Notes under the pieces: generated by a model
The model's database searches: none
What the model saw: the letters and a program-made list of their open reading frames with translations, nothing else
What the model was told of the DNA's origin: nothing
Translations under genes and position numbers: made by a program
From: Rhizophagus clarus
Lineage: Eukaryota > Glomeromycota > Glomeromycetes > Glomerales > Glomeraceae
Length of the DNA: 64,000 nt
Direction of reading: 5' to 3'
NCBI GenBank assembly: GCA_015698045.1
Contig: BLAL01000040.1
Location: 226,501 to 290,500 of the forward strand
In this document: positions 24,996 through 36,741 of the stretch, piece after piece
Layout of the letters: each line of letters begins with the position of its first letter
Numbering within the stretch: the first letter of the stretch is position 1

Positions 24996-25619
24996 ATATA
25001 TAATAAATGCTAAGATTTATATTAATTTAAAAGAAATATTTACCAAATTATAGTATAATAACATTAAATAAAATTTTTTAATACTCACCCTCAATTTACT
25101 GTATATTGTATAGTATTTTGTATAATAAAAATGTAACAAAATCAATATTTTAATTAAAGGTGGTCAAATCAGCCCATATGATTAATATACACTTAAAGTT
25201 GCCTGCCGAAACTCAATAGGCCAATGTCGAAAAGTTGAAACTAAAAATATGTCAAAATTACCAAAATTAAAACATCACTCTCGTGATATATAAAATATTA
25301 AGATTTTAGTCACAATTTGATTCAAAATTGAACGATTCTAATTAATAAAGTTTATATAGATATTGATAAAGTTTGATACAAGTTTGATACAAGTTTGATA
25401 GATTGATTGTAATTTGTAATGTCCCGGCCATATAGCATGCATATTAAAAATTTAGTAAAAAAAATTTAAAATTAAACACGTAAAAAACTAAAATTTATTG
25501 CAATACTTTATTTTATTGTTATAATTGAAATTGACTTCTGGATTAAATTATAAATTATTACATTTAAAAAAAGTTTTTATATTATTGTTTGTAATAAAAA
25601 AATTTTATTGACCGGGTTC

Positions 25620-26330
25620 ATCTAAAAGTCTGATAACCTAAAAAAATAAAAAAGAAACGTTAGTACATTTTTTTTAATATATTAAAAAAATTCCTCTTAC
25701 TTTCCACTAAATTTACTTATGTACATTTCAAGTTCAGGTTCGTTCAAGAAGTCTGGCAACCTAAAGAAAAAAAAAAGAAATAGAAGAAACGTTAGTATGT
25801 TTCTTCAATAGTATGTTTCTTCAATATATTAAAAAAAAAATCTCCTCCCACTCCCCACTAACTTACTTGCGTACTTTTTAAGTCTGGGTTCGTTCAAGAA
25901 GTCTGGCAACCTAAAGAAAAAAAAAAAGAAATAGAAGAAACGTTAGTATGTTTCTTCAATATATTAAAAAAAATCCCCTCCCACTCCCCACTAACTTACT
26001 TGCGTACTTTTCAAGTCCAGGTTCGTTCAAGAAGTCTGGCAACCTAAAGAAAAAAAAAGAAATAGAAGAAACGTTAGTATGTTTCTTCAATATATTAAAA
26101 AAAAATCCCCTTCCACTTCCCACTAACTTACTTGCGTACTTTTCAAGTCCAGGTTCATTCAAGAAGTCCGGCAACCTAAAGAAAAAAAAAAACATATGTA
26201 GATAGAAAAAATATTAGTATGTTTCTTCAATATATTAAAAAAAAATCCCCTCTCATTCCCCTACTAACTTACTTGCGCACATTCCAAGTTCGGGTTCGTC
26301 CAAGAAGTCCAGCAACTTAAAGCAAAAAAA
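25620..26330. repeat. Tandem array, about 125-bp units (CACTA subterminal)
   Basis: Five to six units, each with GAAACGTTAGTATGTTTCTT, a TATATTAAAAAAA run, CCCCACTAACTTACTTGCG, TTCAAGTCCAGGTTCGTTCA and AGAAGTCTGGCAACCTAAAG. The array is open by chance in one frame on each strand, which is why short overlapping open frames occur at 25950-26200. Confidence 0.92.
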
Positions 26331-27299
26331 AATAAAAATAAAATTTTTTGTTTTATCCGGTTTAAAAAAATCTGTAACCATTTTTTTTTCAAAAAAAAAG
26401 ATTATCTACGATCAGTAAATTGGCTCATATGACCGATATTAAAACTGATCAAAAATCTGCAAACTGCAGATTAGTGAATGCTGAAACTATCAAAATAGAT
26501 TCGGTATGTTAAAACTATTTCAGCATTTTGACAAATCAGAAGGTCAATGTCAAAATGTCGAAATAGTTTCGACAATTTCGATATGTCGAAACTCCTTAGT
26601 TTCGGTAGGCAACTTTATATACACTATTTGACTATAATTCAACAATGTCGAATATATGTTTAATCATAAATCATTACTAATTGAGGTTGAATAATTTTTA
26701 ATTTTGATCGAATATAGGCCGAATTTTATTAAGGCCGAATATTCCTTTTTCAACTAGTGTAAGAAAAAATCATTTCGCAACTTTTTTTTGCTAAACGTTG
26801 CAAAACATTTTTTACTAAAAACGTTCAGTAAATTGGTTCAATTTTTGGTAATTACTGATCAGTTTCAGTAATCATTAATACCAATACTGATTAATTCAGT
26901 TCAGTATCAGTTTTTGCAAAAACTGAACTGAACCGAACTGATCAGAGCCCTATTTCTAGTGTATTAACTACATAAACTAATTGGTTGCTTTAATAGCCGC
27001 TTGATTTTCACCTTGTTCTTCGTATTAAGTTACTTGCTATTAAATGCGCATGAGCCTTTATCTTAGTTCTGGCTGCTAGCAGATTTGGTCGAGAGTTCAT
27101 CGTCCTTTGATTTCAAGTTGTGGCATCGTTGTGGCCCAAGTAGAACTCTGTTTGATCCAGTCACTACTTCGGAGTGGAGGTTTGACTTATCAGTAGAGGA
27201 TTTGTCATTCTTCTAAGAAGGAGATCTAGATTTGAATGAGCTGTAGGAGGGCAGGAAGAGACAGCACCAAGCTAAATTAACATCCTTTCACTGCTACTG

Positions 27300-28598
27300 A
27301 TAGGAGATCCTGTGTGAAAGTGCATCCCATATTGCAAAATATCTGATGAACATGCAGAATCCATCCTGCTCTTTAACAATTCTAAAAGATTTTAAATTGC
27401 TAGAGGTTAAAAATTGGCTTGAAGCACTATTGGGGAATAATGATTCATAAGTTATATCTTTTGGGATATTTGATATAATGCCCTGAAACTTCTCATGTTG
27501 CTTTCTTTCAGAAAGGCTCCAGATAGCTGGAAACTATCAGACAGGAAGGGTGTCAAGGAATACAGTCCAATCATTATTATTATAAGCTTTAAGGCAATTA
27601 TGGTTAGGAATCAGTTAAACTCTTGCGGTTAAATATTTCTTTTGCACCTAGGTATTGACTGATATCACTTTGCCCCAATTATTTAGGTTGGAGAGGAGCT
27701 CATAATTTGGCCATTTAGCTGGAATGTCATATACTATCAGGTCCAGGAGGAGCTTTGATTCTTCTTGCTCAGGCTGGTATCCTGTAATAATAAGGTTATT
27801 TGTTCCTAGAAAGCCATCTTGTAGTATATTTCTCTTCTTTAAACCCATTAGGCTTTTATTGTCCTTTAAGGCTTGATGGGTTGGAGAGATGACAAAACTG
27901 GTTTTCTTTAGTTCTATGGGCTTTTTGATGTGACTAACAAGAGTGAAATCAGGTAACGCAGTTAAAAAAGGTGACGCATTGTTTTCCTGTAGGAAGGTGA
28001 TTTTTTCCGCAGCTTTAGCTTGTTTCTTTAACTTTTTTTTCTGATTCTTAGTCAGCGCCTTAGTCCAGGAGTTTTGTTGTTCCACAGTAATAGAGGGACT
28101 AGGAATAAATTGCGTGCTATCAGTAATGTTAGATTAATGCAGTATATCCATATCCATTTCCATTTTAGGAGTGTCATCAAGTGGATTAATGCATATCGAT
28201 TTTCCTTTGTTTGTTGCAGCCTTGATTTCCAATTGGTGCAATTTGTTGATCGCATCTATCTGCTTTTCCATTTCACGTGATACTTGGTTAAGAGTTGGAA
28301 AAATGACAGTATTCAAGAAGACAACGGTGAAAAGGCGGCGTATAGTTTCTAAGATGTTAGCCTCTACTGTCTATTGTGTAGAAACCTTGGATTTATACTG
28401 CAAAAGACTTAAGTCTATTTGGTAGTCAGCGAAGTTGTCAAAAAGCTCAGCTGCTCCAGCTGTGGCCACAGTTATGCCTTCACAGAGCTGAGGAAGTCAA
28501 AGAAGTAAGTCACGTAAAAGGTTTTTAATTTGGTGTTTAACTACACTAGACATCTTATCCTTAGCCTGTTAGAAGTACAAGGAGTTCATTTCTGCCAT
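27300..28598 (-). pseudogene. LINE-A1 ORF1 relic
   Basis: Minus strand. The probable ATG is 28598-28596 by alignment with LINE-A2. Readable parts: VKHQIKNLLRDLLL; MEKQIDAINKLHQLEIKAAT; WTKALTKNQKKKLKKQAKAA (strongly basic, nucleic-acid binding type); GYQPEQEESKLLLDLIVYDI followed by PAKWPNYELLSNLNNWGKV, which reads like an RRM segment. At least five in-frame stops, including a TAA at 28136-28134. Not functional. Confidence 0.8.
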
Positions 28599-29539
28599 AA
28601 AAAGATGGGGTTACTTAGTGAGAAATGAAAGAACTTTGCATACAAAATTAAGAGGCTCATCAAAAAAATTTGGACTGAGTGATAGTGAAATTTTATTTAA
28701 CAGTTAATAATTCTCATTAATATTAATTATATTATAATATCATATATTATATTAGGATGTTCTGGATCGCCTTGCATTTATATTCAATGCATAGACATCA
28801 TCTAATTTTATTCCATTCCTCAGAATTACAGTGCATTGGATTTTCCAAAACTGGGAATTAAAGGAAGTCTTAATTGACTTTTGTAAATTATCTGGTCCAC
28901 ACTCTGGAGAAAACTTGTTTCAATCTTTTATTCAATGTTGTGATGATTTGAGAATTCTTACTAAGGCATATTTATATTTTTCATTGTTTCATTATTTATT
29001 TATTTATTTATTTATTTACAAACTTATTAATTTATTTATATAAAATAATAGATTATAGCATGTATGATAGATAATGCTTCTAACAATGATTCCTTGATGA
29101 AAACATTAGAATTGGTTTGTTAAGAGAGAAGTATAGATTTTACTGTGAATAATAATCATATGAGATATATGGCTCACATTATTAATCTTGCTGTGCAAGC
29201 TGTTCTTTCTAGTTTAAAAGTTGGTCATGTGGAAGATAAAAATGAAATTTTAAATGGAACTGATGAACCAACTAAAGACATTCCTAAGGTTATAATATAA
29301 TAATGTCATAATAATCTTTGCAATTAATATGATTTTAATGTAATTTTGTATATGTAGCTTCGCAAACTTGTCAATAAAATTCATGCATCTTCACAAAAAT
29401 GTGAAAAATTTGTATGCCAATATGAGGCTGTCTATCTTCCAAATAAAGAGCTTATACCTGATGTAAAAACACGTTAAAATTCAATGTACAAGATGATAAA
29501 ATGAAGTTGTGAATTACAAGAAGTAAGTTTATAAATTAT

Positions 29540-31550
29540 CTTTTTTTTAAATTTTAAAGATGTTGGACATCGCATATTTATTCTTGTAATGAGAAGGACA
29601 TTGCTGTCGCATTCAAAAATAAGGAAACATACATTCAAGGCTCAAAAGAGCCACAGTCTCGCCAAGCATCTATACTAAAAGGGATAAAGGAAACAAAATA
29701 GTAAAAAAGAAAAATTGTAAAGTACGAGACCCACTAAAATAAAAAATTGGTTAGTAACTACTAAGCTACCTAACTATGGCTAATTTTCTATTTCTAGTGT
29801 ATTAACTACATAAACTAATTAGTTGTTCTAATAACCGCTTAATTTCTACCTTATTATGATTTTTCAGTTGCTTGTTATTAGACGCCCACGATCCATTTTC
29901 ATTGTTCCGGTCACAGGCGGATTTGATCAGAGGCTTGTCATTCTTTGATTTAGGATTGGGTATCAACGTGGCCCAAAGGAACCTTGTTTGATCCAGTCAC
30001 TACTCTGGAGCGGAAGTTTTTCTTGTCATTAGGGAGGTTGGCCTTCTTGGTAGAAGAAGGTTTGAGATTGTGAGAGCAGTAGGAGGGTGTGGAGTGACAG
30101 CACCAAGTTAAATCAGTGTCCTTCTACTGCTGCGAATGGGATATTCTGTGAGAGAACGCGTCCCATGTTGCAAAATATCCTATGAGCATATGAGACCTGT
30201 CCTGCTCTTTAACAATTCTAAAAGATTTGATATTGCTAGAAATTAAAAATTGGCTAGAAACGCCGTTGGGAAATAATGAATTATAAGTCATATCCTCTGA
30301 GATATTTGGTATGATGCCCTGAAATTTCTCACGCTGTTTTCTTTCTGAAAGATTCCAGGTGGCTGGGAACCATCAGACAGGAATGATACTGAGAGATACA
30401 GTCCAATCATTATTGTTATACGCTTTCAGGCAATTATGATTAGGAATCAGTCTAACTCTTGCTGTTAAATACTTTTTTTGCACTCGTATGCTGACTGAAA
30501 CCACTTTGCCCCAAGAGTTTAAGTTTGTGAGGAGCTCATAATTTGACTATTTAGCTGGAATATCATACACAATCAAGTCTAGAAGGAGCTGGGATTTTTC
30601 ATGCTCAGGCTGGTAACCTTTGATGATACAATTGTTTATTCCTGTAAAGCCGTCTTGTAATTTGGACCTCTTCTTTGACCTGTCTGAGCCCTTATCATCC
30701 TTAGGATTTCGGCGGGTTGGAGGGATGACTGACCTGCTGTTTGCAGGTTTGACAGGCTTTTGAGCGTGACTAGCAAGAGAGGAATCAGGGGACGCAGTCG
30801 AAGAGGATGAAGAGCTGTTTTTTTGTAGGAAGGTAATTTTCTTCGCAGCTCTAGCTTTTTTCTTTAACTTTTTCTTCTGATTTTTAGTCAACGCCTTGGT
30901 CCAGAAGTCTGGTTATTCTACAGTAATGGGAGGACTAGGGGGCGATAGTGTGCTCAAGGCATCTTTTGATTGATGCATTAGCTCCGTGTTCATATCCATT
31001 TTGGGTGCGTCATCAGGTGGGTCTATGCATACCAATTTTCCTTTGTTTATCACAACCTTAGTGTCTGATTGGTACGAATTGTTGATCGCATCTATCTGTT
31101 TCTCCATCTCACGTGATAATTGGTCAAGAGTAGGAAAAATGACAATATCCAGAAAGGCAGCAGAGGAAAAGTGGTAAAGAGTACCTAAGATATTAACTGC
31201 TACTATTTGCTATGTAGAAGCCTTGGGTTTGTGCTGTAAAAGACCTATATCTATTCTATAGTCAACAAAGTTGTCAAACAGTTCAGCCACTCCAGCTGTA
31301 GCCACAGTTATGCCTTCGTAGAGTGAAGTAGTTGAAGGAGTATGTCACGTAAAAACGCTTTGATTTGGTGTTTAAAAACACCGGTCATCTCTTCCTTAGC
31401 CAGTCTTAGTTGCAAAGCACTCTCTTCTGATGTCGAAAAGTGAGGCTCCATATTGAGAAAAGTAAGAACTATACATATGAAATGAAAAGCTTGTAAAAAT
31501 TTTTTGGGCTGAGTGATCAGCAGAAAGAGTTGTATATATGAGTAAAATTG
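29540..31550 (-). mobile_element. LINE-A2: second ORF1-only non-LTR element
   Basis: Bounded by a 15-bp target duplication with one mismatch (AAGTTTATAAATTAT at 29525-29539, AAGTTTATGAATTAT at 31551-31565). Length 2,011 bp, minus orientation, A-rich 3' end at 29540-29555. Collinear with LINE-A1 from the 5' leader to the tail, so both share the lack of ORF2. It sits in the next hAT-1 intron. Confidence 0.9.
30130..31451 (-). pseudogene. LINE-A2 ORF1 relic
   Basis: ATG at 31451-31449 (MEPHFSTSEESALQLRLAKE), then MTGVFKHQIKAFLRDILLQL; MEKQIDAINNSYQSDTKV; WTKALTKNQKKKLKKKARAA; GYQPEHEKSQLLLDLIVYDI. The same order and frame as LINE-A1. Interrupted by several stops. The downstream part includes ITVE-stop-PDFWTKA and DIPAK-stop-SNYELL. 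In LINEs ORF1 proteins coat the element RNA. This copy is dead. Confidence 0.8.
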
Positions 31551-32519
31551 AAGTTTATGAATTATTAATATAATTTATTGTATAAATTGTATTACCATAT
31601 TAATTTATTATATTAATTATATTAGGCATTGGATAATACTGCAACAGCAGATAGAGATTTAAGAAAATGGGAGTTAGTGGATTCTGAATGAATGCTACTG
31701 GAAGAAATTAAGGAATTTTTACATGTAAAAATCATTATTTATGTATTTATATATAATTCTTTTATTGATTTTTATTAATTACAATTATATTAGACATTTT
31801 CTCGTACTATAAATCATATCTCTCATACTTAGTTTCCAACAATCTTAAATTCTGTATCAATTTATAATTGGCTTATGGATGAAATTGAAGATCTTCAGGC
31901 CAATGAAGATACGAATAAAATTATAAAAGATGCAGTAAACTGTGCTATGGAAAAAATTAAAAAATATTATCAGTATATAAATGCTTTAGTGTATAATGTA
32001 TCTACAGGTATACTTGATTTTTTTATTATTATATTAATTTTGTTTTATTTTCTAATATTTTTACTATTCTTTTTTAGTTCTTAACCTCCGGTTAAAACTT
32101 CAATATTATAAAGATAATGATTGGGAGGAATAGTACATTATAGAAATATAAACAAGTATTTATAATTTGTATGGAACACAATATACACCTTCATCATCAA
32201 TAGTAAATGTATCAGATCAAAATAACAAATATTCCAACGATATCCTATTTTATTATATATATAAAAAATGACATTCTTCAAATGAAAATGAATTAGATTT
32301 GTATCTTGGATGTTCAGTTATATCTGCAGAAATTAATATATTAGAATGATGGAAGGTACGATTAAAATTAAATACTTTTATATTAATTTTATATTAATTT
32401 ACTATATTTTTTTTACATTTTTTTTACAGTTAAATGAATCCCAATATCCTCACTTAATAGAATGACTTGTGATTATCTCTTTATTCCTAGTAAATATATC
32501 TAAAATATAGCTATAATTA

Positions 32520-35186
32520 TTGATTATTAAAACTAAATTTTAATATCTTACATTTATATTAGCAACTAGTGTAAGATCCCGAACAATATATAAATATGTT
32601 AAATTTGAGTTTGCTTAATGATCATATAAAAAAAAACCCTATGTAAAACTTTTATTTGCTTATTTTAAGATAAAATTTTTAGTTGGTTAGATATTTAAAT
32701 GCGTAGTTGAACTTATTTTTATTTCAGCTCAGTAATTATATTTGTATAGCAGAACCCTTTATTCGTATAACAAAGATTTTCATATACAGTATATATAGAA
32801 AGGGAGAAAATTTTAATTTCACACGTATATTAAAAAAATTTTTTTACAAAAAATTTTTTTAAACTGATATTTCTTTTCTATTATTTTACACATTTTAATT
32901 TTATAAATACAATATTGTATTTAATATTTATAAAAAAAATCATGTTTTTATAATAATATTCTCATATTCTTATTTTTTGTTTGCTAATTTTACTCATATA
33001 TAAAATGAATTTTGGACAAATGAAATTATCTTTTTATGTTTAAGTAAATTGTTCAGCAGTTGTAAAAAGTATTTGTATGATTGGACTAATATTTGTGAAG
33101 TATTGGCTATTTTTGTATTATCAATTTTTTTGCAAAAACTTATTTTGCAACTTTAGAGTGTAATTTCACTATTTTGGTCAAATGAAATTGCCTACTTCCG
33201 CTTAAGTAAAGTTGTTCAGCAAGATCTAATCTACTTATAATAAAACTTTTAGAATGATTGAATTAATATTCGTGGAATGCAACCAACTTTTGTACTTTTA
33301 ATTATTTATCGTTTAAGTAATTTTAATTTTAAAGTGTAATTTTTTTTATTTTAAATCAACTTGTTAACTTTAAGAAGTTGTTTATAAGGGTTGGCAATAA
33401 TTTATATTTTAATTTTTATAAATCTAAATATAATAATATTTATAAAAAATTCCAAATTTTAAAACTATTTTTAAAATAACAATAGTATATTAATATTATA
33501 TTAATTTTTATTTTTATTGACAAGACGAAAAAAAATACAAAGAGATTTACAACAAATACTTAAATGAGTTAGTCTACAGTAAAGTTTTGGCTAAATATCC
33601 ATAACTAACTACGAATACGAAAGCTAAACTATGATACTGGCTCCCAACAGATAACCTAACTAACATTTACTCACGTTCTCTACAAATTCTGCTATATAAT
33701 ACAACGCATGTAAAATCTTCTAACAGTCCTGTGTAATAAAATACCTCCTCTCTTCCAAAGAAGTTTCATCAGGTAGATTATGCTGAATCCTAGATTCCAA
33801 TTTTCTATTAAGAAAGAAAATTTGTAACAACCTTTTACCACCACCACCACCATCAAAAAGAATGTAATAATTCAACTGTAACTAGGATTGTTAAAAAATG
33901 TAATATCTCGGTTAGGGAAATAAGATATGCAGCCAAGACTCTATGAGTACTCAAAAACCTTTTCCAAAAAAAGGGGTCACAATGCAAAAATCCAGTTAAA
34001 ATAACATAAAAAATAAAAACAAATTACAAAAAAAAAAAAATAAAATTTCTAAGGATTGTGAAAAAAAAGGAATTTAATTGTAAATAAACCTAGAAATGTT
34101 TCAAAGGAGTATAATGTATAATTAGCCATCCTTCGTTACCAGAAGATGTAAGAAGTCTGGAATCAGTCTTGATTTTTAGAGACAGCTAGCATTGTAGGGA
34201 CCTTTCTCCATCAATATAAAGTTGCCATGATGTCAAGTGAATCATCTATCTATACTACTTAAAGTAAAGACGCGTCCAGAAGTTCATAATAATATTCTGG
34301 TAAAGAATGAAACTGTGTAACTTGTGTATTCTACTAAGTACAGAGCGAATCATAGACTCAAAGAGACTAGAGCGAGTCATGCCCAAGTAATATCTGACGA
34401 ATCAGAAAGTTCCAAATATTAGACTGCAGATCATTCTAAATAAAAAAGCCCCTTTGTTTGATCATGTAACAGGCCGATCATTAGGTGAGGTTAAACCAAA
34501 AAGTATTTTTTTTCAAGAACGTCCTAAATAAAAAAAAAGAGCAAAGAAAAAATAAAAGTGTAGGAACGTTGGATCAAAAACTTGTCTAATAGATAAGTCG
34601 TAGGTTGGGTAAATCTTCAGGTATATTTTCGTCTAGCTTCAGTCTGTAGTATAGTTTCCTTCCCAAATATATTATCTCAGTTACTTCATTAATATCACTG
34701 TCACTGACGAAGCAATATTGAAAACTCAAGAAAAACCTGAAAATATTCATTTAGCACATATGATAATCAAGTCCAGTGCTTTAAAGTGTATTTTTAAATA
34801 AAAAAGAGAGGGTGTAAGGACCGTTGGCCTTCTAATAGTCAACCTATGGAAAAAAATAAAAAAACATTTTTCAATAAAAAATGATCATGACAGTTTCAGG
34901 GATTCTGAAGTTGTATATCATTTTATTAATTTATTAATATTTAGTGAATTAATTTCATAATTTTTTTTCGCAATGATATAAAAAATTAATTTACTATTAC
35001 TATATATATTTATTATAATTAAATTATCTTTTTATACTTAAATAAAATTATATATGTCAGAAAAAAAATTGCTTAGTAGAATAAAAAATTCAAAGGTTAT
35101 ATAATAAGAGTTTGCTTAGCAGAATTTAAAATAATTTGCTTATTGATCATAGTAAATTTTAAAATTTTCATCTGATCTATATATAT
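32520..35186. other. Insertion-filled gap between hAT-1 fragments
   Basis: No coding frame. The stretch 33005-33345 holds two diverged copies of a roughly 170-bp unit (CAAATGAAATTR.CT, TTAAGTAAA.TTGTTCAGCA, TTAATATTYGTGRA). The stretch 33520-34870 is slightly richer in GC and may be a retroelement remnant on the minus strand, but I could not name it or find its edges. Confidence 0.45.
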
Positions 35187-35610
35187 ATTGTTTGGGAATC
35201 CTACTAGTGTATCCGTTGAAAGAGTTTTTTCAGGAGGATCTGATCTTGTGACACAAAAAAAATGTAGTCTTTAAGCTGAAATGATTCAGGCATGTATGTG
35301 TCTGAAATCTTGGTGAAAAACAGAATTAAAATAATCTTTAGTGTATATTTTGTTTTATTTTTTTTGTGTAAATACTTTTAATATAATAAATAACGTACAT
35401 TTGTATATATAAAATTATAAAAGTTTATTATATAAATAATCGATTTTGATTCAAATTGACCCAAATCGATCTGAGTTGATATTTTTTAAATTGATTCGAG
35501 TCGAGTTTAAAAAAATTATAAGTTTAACTTGACTCAACTTGACTCAATTTTTTCAAGTCAAGTATAATTTTACTTAATAATTAATTCGACTTGACTCGTT
35601 CTGAGTACTA

Positions 35611-36286
35611 ATCACATAAAGTATAAAACAATTATTCTGGCTATATAAATAATTAAAATTATGTAATACACACATTTAAGGCTGGCAAAGCTCATATCGG
35701 CCAATTTGTGGAATTTGCCAATCATCAGTTGTGTGGCACAGTACTGATTAAAATTGATTAAAACCGTTCTCACATAAGAAAAAATAATCAAAAAATATAA
35801 AAAATAAGTAAAATAACCTTTTAAGATCCCTCCCAAAAAATTTACCTTTTTAATCTGAGCTCAGTAGAAGAAATTTCTAAAAAAAAAGGAAAAAAATATT
35901 ATAAAGAAATAAAATTCCAGAATATTTAACAATTTAACGAAAAAAAATTAATTTAAAAATAATTAATAACAAATATCAAATAGATTTTAATAAAAAACTA
36001 TTCAATACATAATTTAAATTTGTTAAAATATCATTATTAATACAGAGTTATTTATTTATTTAAAGATTTTTTTAGATAATTTTGCTATTTATACAAGATT
36101 TTTTTATAAACTATAAAAAAAAAAAATAAAAAAAAAAATAAAAAAAAATAGCTGCAATTTGTATACAATATAAAATAACTACTGGTATACTTGCAAAAAT
36201 TCTCAACTTACTTTGGTGAAAAAGTTGATGGGGAGTTGATGGGGAGTTCAATAGGAAGTTCACGAAAGAAAAAAATTTTTTAACGC
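35611..36286. other. AT-rich DNA, no gene recognised
   Basis: Lies between the hAT-1 C-terminal relic and the gypsy LTR. Contains A and T runs and a duplicated word GATGGGGAGTT at 36228-36250. No support for a coding gene. Confidence 0.5.
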
Positions 36287-36722
36287 TGTTACCCAGCGAA
36301 TGCAACCGACTGAAAAGTTACACGTGATCTGGAATAACAAACGAGTTTAACTTTAGAGAGCAAGTTTATTTATAGTCTGAAGGCTAATACTTTTATTATC
36401 GTTTATAATTTATGATCGGATTATTAATAAAGTTTTCAGTTGTAACGCATACAACCTAATTGTCTTTATTAATAAATACAAGTGACAGTTAACTGTAATT
36501 TAAGTTTAACGCATAAACTTCTTCTTCCCATTTAATCCAAATTCTCTTCCTTTTATAATCTTTAATCTTTCTATCTTATTCTAAATCTATTACTTTCTAG
36601 ATTTGTCTTAAATCCTAATTCCGGGTACTACAATTTTCTAGATTACCCTATAAATTTCCTAACTTTTTTTCATTCATATAGATTATACTAGAATAATCTA
36701 ATTTATAAAATCTTATGTAACA
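36287..36722 (-). repeat. 3' LTR of the gypsy element
   Basis: 436 bp. Differs from the other LTR at six positions, all transitions, with no indels. Confidence 0.97.
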
Positions 36723-36741
36723 TTTCCCTCTCTTTAAGGGT
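36723..36741 (-). promoter_or_regulatory. Polypurine tract for plus-strand priming
   Basis: On the minus strand TTAAAGAGAGGGAAA directly precedes the 3' LTR, the expected place and composition. Confidence 0.85.

Larger units (their letters stand above)
21592..26759. mobile_element. CACTA (EnSpm-like) non-autonomous element
   Basis: Left end CACTAGTCGAAAAAGGA and right end TCCTTTTTCAACTAGTG are inverted repeats with one mismatch. Both are flanked by the 3-bp duplication TAA (21589-21591 and 26760-26762), the CACTA signature, and the insertion sits inside the hAT-3 satellite. The 5.2-kb interior shows no transposase. It holds a series of non-coding tandem arrays and a nested hairpin element. 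A related fragment lies inverted at 50420-50597 plus 62313-62510. Confidence 0.93.
20470..26952. mobile_element. hAT-3: non-autonomous hAT element
   Basis: Ends TAGGGCTCTGATCAGTT (left) and AACTGATCAGAGCCCTA (right) are perfect inverted repeats. Flanks TTTCTAGC (20462-20469) and TTTCTAGT (26953-26960) form an 8-bp duplication with one mismatch. LINE-A2 supplies the unoccupied site around 29800 (CTATTTCTAGTGTATTAAC), proving insertion into LINE-A1. Without the CACTA insertion it is about 1.3 kb, non-coding and mostly satellite. Confidence 0.93.
20218..28690 (-). mobile_element. LINE-A1: ORF1-only non-LTR retroelement, itself interrupted
   Basis: Bounded by an 18-bp target duplication TTTTATTTAACAGTTAAT (20200-20217 and 28691-28708), the variable-length duplication typical of target-primed reverse transcription. 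On the minus strand the 3' end is A-rich (TTAAAATTAAAAAAA). Removing the hAT-3 insertion leaves about 1.98 kb, matching LINE-A2 along its length. No reverse transcriptase is present. It lies in an intron of hAT-1, antisense to it. Confidence 0.88.
15583..35330 (+). pseudogene. hAT-1: dead hAT transposase gene scattered by nested insertions
   Basis: Fragments in order on the plus strand. 15583-15674 and about 15753-15882 form a BED-type zinc finger (W.H.TLVKNRAQC, then NFHKYLQRKHP), where the second Cys and first His are both Tyr, so it is decayed. Next come about 15985-15993 joined across hAT-2 to 20017-20178 (VVCDDQPFVAVENKHLQKI), 28760-28970 (FCKLSGPHSGENL), 29060-29290 (HIINLAVQAVLSSLKVGH), 29359-29523, 31627-31722, 31795-32006, 32087-32355, 32430-32515 and 35187-35325. 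The last is the hAT dimerisation motif (TSVSVERVFSGGSDL). Several pieces have in-frame stops. Intron donors and acceptors remain visible. hAT-2 lies in an exon; LINE-A1 and LINE-A2 lie in introns. Superfamily assignment is confident, element termini are not. Confidence 0.82.

Noticed and set aside
25948..26205. Open frames on both strands at the same place
   Set aside because: Both arise from the 125-bp tandem array, whose unit happens to be open in one frame per strand.
28074..28425. Plus-strand open frames opposite LINE-A1 ORF1
   Set aside because: Antisense to the ORF1 relic, with no conserved features.
28831..29043. Separate small gene on the plus strand
   Set aside because: Its N-terminal part is a fragment of the hAT-1 transposase; the rest is a TTTA microsatellite.
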